Shown: positions 7,101 to 8,752 of the stretch, one piece after another
How positions within the stretch are numbered: the first letter of the stretch is position 1
How the letters are laid out: the number at the start of each line of letters is the position of its first letter
Assembly (NCBI GenBank): GCA_030609785.1
Contig: JAUWTC010000075.1
Location: forward strand, 1-8,752
Origin: Holophagae bacterium
GTDB taxonomy: Bacteria; Acidobacteriota; Thermoanaerobaculia; Thermoanaerobaculales; Sulfomarinibacteraceae
Reading direction: 5' to 3'
DNA: 8,752 nucleotides
The notes under the pieces: generated by a model
Told to the model about the DNA's origin: nothing
Databases searched by the model: none
What the model saw: the letters and a program-made list of their open reading frames with translations, nothing else
Position numbers and translations under genes: made by a program

Positions 7101-8752
7101 CGAACAACCGACCGTCGCCGTCGGCGGCACAGCCCGGCTCTTCGTGCACTCAGGCTTCCAGGGCCAGGTGATGATCCTGGAACTCTACCGTCAGAATAGG
7201 CGCTTCGACCGTAGGGTCATTCGAGCCGGCCGGGATCAGGAGATCATCGAGATCCCCGTCGATCAAGGCCTGCGGGGCGGCTTCGGCGCCACCCTGACCG
7301 TGCTCCGCGATCATCAATTGATCACCTCAAACGCGCAGGTCTTCGTCCCGTGGGACGACCGAAAGCTCAAACTGGAATTCGCCACCTTCCGCGACCGTCT
7401 ACGCCCCGGGCAGAAAGAGACCTTCCGGGTCACCGTTCGAAGTGCCGACGGGGATACCCTCGACCGCGACGCCGCCGAGGTCCTGGCCTCGATGTACGAC
7501 CGAAGCCTGGACCTCTTCGCGCCCTACAACCCGCCGACGGTCGACCACCTCTACCCATCGCTGGTGGCCTTTGCATCGGCACATTCGACCCTGGGAGCCG
7601 CCCGTTCGGCTTGGCGGGACGAGAACGGCTTCATCCTCGTGCCGTCACCACCGTCTCTCGGCCGCGATCGTCTGAGAATGCTGGACGGGTACGGCATCGG
7701 CGGCCCGGGCCACAGAGGCGGGCGCTACCTCATGAAATCCGGCGCCATGCGCGAGATGGCCATGGCGGCGCCGGCTCCAATGATGGAAGCTGACGCAGTG
7801 GCCGTGACCGCCGAGGTCCAGGAGTCGATGGCGTTCGACGAAGGGATCGCCGGGAGTGGAGCGGAGACGGACGAAGCACCACCTGCCGAGATCCGGTCCA
7901 ACTTCGCAGAAACCGCCTTCTTCTCCCCCCATTTGGTGCCCTCGGATGACGGCTCGGTCGTCATCGAGTTCGAAACGCCGGACTCGGTGACCGAGTGGAA
8001 TCTCTGGGTTCACGCGGTCACGCGGGACCTCCGTGGCGCCTCCGAGCGGCGGCAGGTCAAGACCGTCAAGGAATTGATGGTACGGCCCGCTGTGCCGCGT
8101 TTCCTTCGTGAAGGTGATCGCGCCTCCCTCAGGGTCGTCGTCAACAACGCGGGAGAGACCACTCTCGGGGGTTCGCTTCGTCTCGAACTGACCGACCCCG
8201 ACACCGGCGAGGACCTGCGCCCTGCCTTCGGCATCGATCCCCAAGAGGCAGACGACACACACTTTACCGTCGAACCGGGCCAAGGCACGACTCTGACCTT
8301 CCCGCTCAAGGTCCCGCCCCGCCCCGGACTGATCACATTCAAGGTGACGGCAACGGCCGGCGACTTTTCAGACGGCGAAATTCGGCCCCTCCCGGTATTG
8401 CCCGGGCGCATGCACCTGTTCCAGAGTCGATTCGCCGCGCTTCGTGATGCCGACCGGCGGGAGCTGCATTTCCCGGACATGTTGGCCGACGACCCGACCC
8501 TGATCCACGATCAACTGGTCGTTTCGATCGATGCCCAGCTCTTCTACGGCGTGCTTGATGCCCTCCCCTACCTGATCGACTACCCCTACGAGTGCACCGA
8601 ACAGACCCTCAACCGATTCCTGTCAACCGGCATCGTCACCTCGGTCTTTGACCGCTACCCCGCCATCGCGAAGATGGCCGAGACGATGGCCGAGAGGGAC
8701 ACCCGGCTGGAGGCATGGGACTCGGACGACCCCAACCGCAAACTGGTCCTCG
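4141..8752 (+). CDS. Alpha-2-macroglobulin family protein with thioester motif, membrane-anchored (3' end outside window)
   Basis: One frame runs uninterrupted for 1537 residues to the right edge. Family members are predicted extracytoplasmic traps that bind attacking proteases. Residues 1-11 are basic (APRRR), 12-32 form a hydrophobic signal or anchor segment, and a Pro/Thr linker follows (33-50). There is no lipobox Cys, so it is not a lipoprotein like E. coli YfhM. About 50-400 is helical, of the kind seen in Bacteroidetes-type macroglobulins. MG-type domains follow with clear family signatures: TDRSVYRPQQTIHWK (607-621), VEEYKRPTF (697-705), FATFRDRLRPGQ (1080-1091), ETAFFSPHL (1257-1265) and FETPDSVTEWN (1277-1287). 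A Met/Ala-rich stretch (1198-1230) sits where the protease bait region is expected. The thioester motif is ECTEQ (1484-1488), with Cys1485 and Gln1488 retained and Glu where many members have Gly. The C-terminal alpha-helical and receptor-type domains are beyond the edge. The start at 4141 gives a normal signal sequence. No pbpC-like partner gene is seen, at least upstream. Confidence 0.93.
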   Translation, partial: MNDTIKAPRRRLLGLSLIPIFLAALIGGSVALGGPDPTTGPPTTATPAPEEVPLDWKRVDHLIADQKFQAALDMVEQLRDRAEVQENTKDWTRALVEATQLRVALHGYESAVKELLENPWPEDPTSRAILDLYTAQAMVVYAQQYSWEIRERERVISDEVLDLKRWTHDQIVAAAHRAYGRMWAQRDEWGDGPLGDFSRYLFQNSYPPRIRGTLRDAISYLWTDLLEDSSLWRPEDEYDIYRLDLTALADGSPNLTTDQLADTSIHPLERMAAILGDLERWHLAADRTEAGLEARLSRIQRLHSAISDSEDKVALRESLQSTLEDIDPQLEWWAMGQATVAGFQQEEETPDALIQARETALSGLKRHTTGVAAQACRHIVAEIEAPRYSVGAMSNDGVGRRSIRVSHRNLETVFFRAYELDLEEIIRSGKDYNLLPGHREVPTYLRHRTPVAQWSINLPATTDYRDHDTDVVPPLNKKGAYLVIASAREDFSAGGNRRLAFNFILSDLVLIRRPLEGRWEITARQGFSGAALADVDIDLYRADWRKGHRRIGTYRTASDGRVTIDLDDRSHRYFLLARHGEDLDLDGSLSPTHDSEPGRRSDALLYTDRSVYRPQQTIHWKVLPFSGGGADHRYKTLPNTQMTVTLEDANYEQVASQTVTTNNFGSASGSFEIPAGRMLGRWSLETSVGYGSTSIRVEEYKRPTFTVEITDPPDALRLNRPAVLSGSVDYYFGLPVAEGDIRWKVTREPVYPIWWSWWRPWPIAQPRVVASGEGRIEADGSFEVGFTPSADEREAERGVTYRFRLTVDATDPGGETRSADRSFRLGFTAVEATIDLGGGYVTAHQARDISILRTDLDATPRSGAGTWRLVGLANPPQTLTPAQQPVTVDEDNLHVTDGDRTRPRWNIRYDPIRVLSAWTEALEKARGTLKHGADGRASLTIPSLKPGAYRLIYTTEDAFGTPYETQQSFLIAHPADTRVALPAFLAVEQPTVAVGGTARLFVHSGFQGQVMILELYRQNRRFDRRVIRAGRDQEIIEIPVDQGLRGGFGATLTVLRDHQLITSNAQVFVPWDDRKLKLEFATFRDRLRPGQKETFRVTVRSADGDTLDRDAAEVLASMYDRSLDLFAPYNPPTVDHLYPSLVAFASAHSTLGAARSAWRDENGFILVPSPPSLGRDRLRMLDGYGIGGPGHRGGRYLMKSGAMREMAMAAPAPMMEADAVAVTAEVQESMAFDEGIAGSGAETDEAPPAEIRSNFAETAFFSPHLVPSDDGSVVIEFETPDSVTEWNLWVHAVTRDLRGASERRQVKTVKELMVRPAVPRFLREGDRASLRVVVNNAGETTLGGSLRLELTDPDTGEDLRPAFGIDPQEADDTHFTVEPGQGTTLTFPLKVPPRPGLITFKVTATAGDFSDGEIRPLPVLPGRMHLFQSRFAALRDADRRELHFPDMLADDPTLIHDQLVVSIDAQLFYGVLDALPYLIDYPYECTEQTLNRFLSTGIVTSVFDRYPAIAKMAETMAERDTRLEAWDSDDPNRKLVL

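Noticed and set aside
6505..7149. A 214-codon minus-strand frame inside the macroglobulin gene
   Set aside because: It is antisense to well-recognised MG-domain coding sequence; composition explains it. The same holds for the minus frame at 7645-8283.

Overview
The window comes from a GC-rich bacterial genome, probably an uncultured lineage. The alpha-2-macroglobulin subtype, the secreted repeat protein and a GTAGGGGCGGAC-type intergenic palindrome would all fit Acidobacteriota or a similar environmental phylum. That placement is inference; no rRNA or other taxonomic marker is present. All three genes lie on the plus strand. Two are cut by the window edges, so neither large protein is complete.

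Layout. (1) Positions 1-2680 hold the C-terminal 892 residues of a very large, acidic, presumably secreted protein. It contains tandem Cys-containing beta-type repeats of about 220 residues, two SpaA/Cna-B-like domains that appear to carry the Lys/Glu/Asn isopeptide set, a Ca-binding-like DxDGDGxGD loop, and a C-terminal 'TPGYWKN' module of unknown function. The repeat pattern shows that the ATG at 38 is internal and that the gene starts upstream of the window. (2) A strong intrinsic terminator (2703-2734) closes this unit. (3) Positions 2817-3836 encode a 339-residue class I SAM methyltransferase of the RlmI/RlmK (COG1092) type. It lacks a PUA domain and has an Asn-Asn motif where m5C enzymes have the catalytic Cys. 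(4) A gap of 304 bp without a gene (3837-4140) holds two back-to-back hairpins, one of them a near-perfect palindrome of a type I recall as dispersed in environmental genomes. (5) From 4141 to the right edge runs one uninterrupted frame of 1537 residues: an alpha-2-macroglobulin family protein with an N-terminal membrane anchor, a helical N-terminal region, MG-type domains, a Met/Ala-rich bait-like linker, and the thioester motif Cys-Thr-Glu-Gln just before the right edge.

The three genes do not look like one operon. The first is separated by a terminator, and the second and third by a 304-bp structured spacer. Two of them act at the cell surface or outside the membrane (a large repeat protein and a predicted protease trap); the methyltransferase is a housekeeping-type RNA modification enzyme. 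I see no tRNA, rRNA, CRISPR array, insertion sequence or integrase. I did not find a clearly new multi-gene system. The most interesting material is the architecture of the two large extracytoplasmic proteins and the intergenic palindrome.
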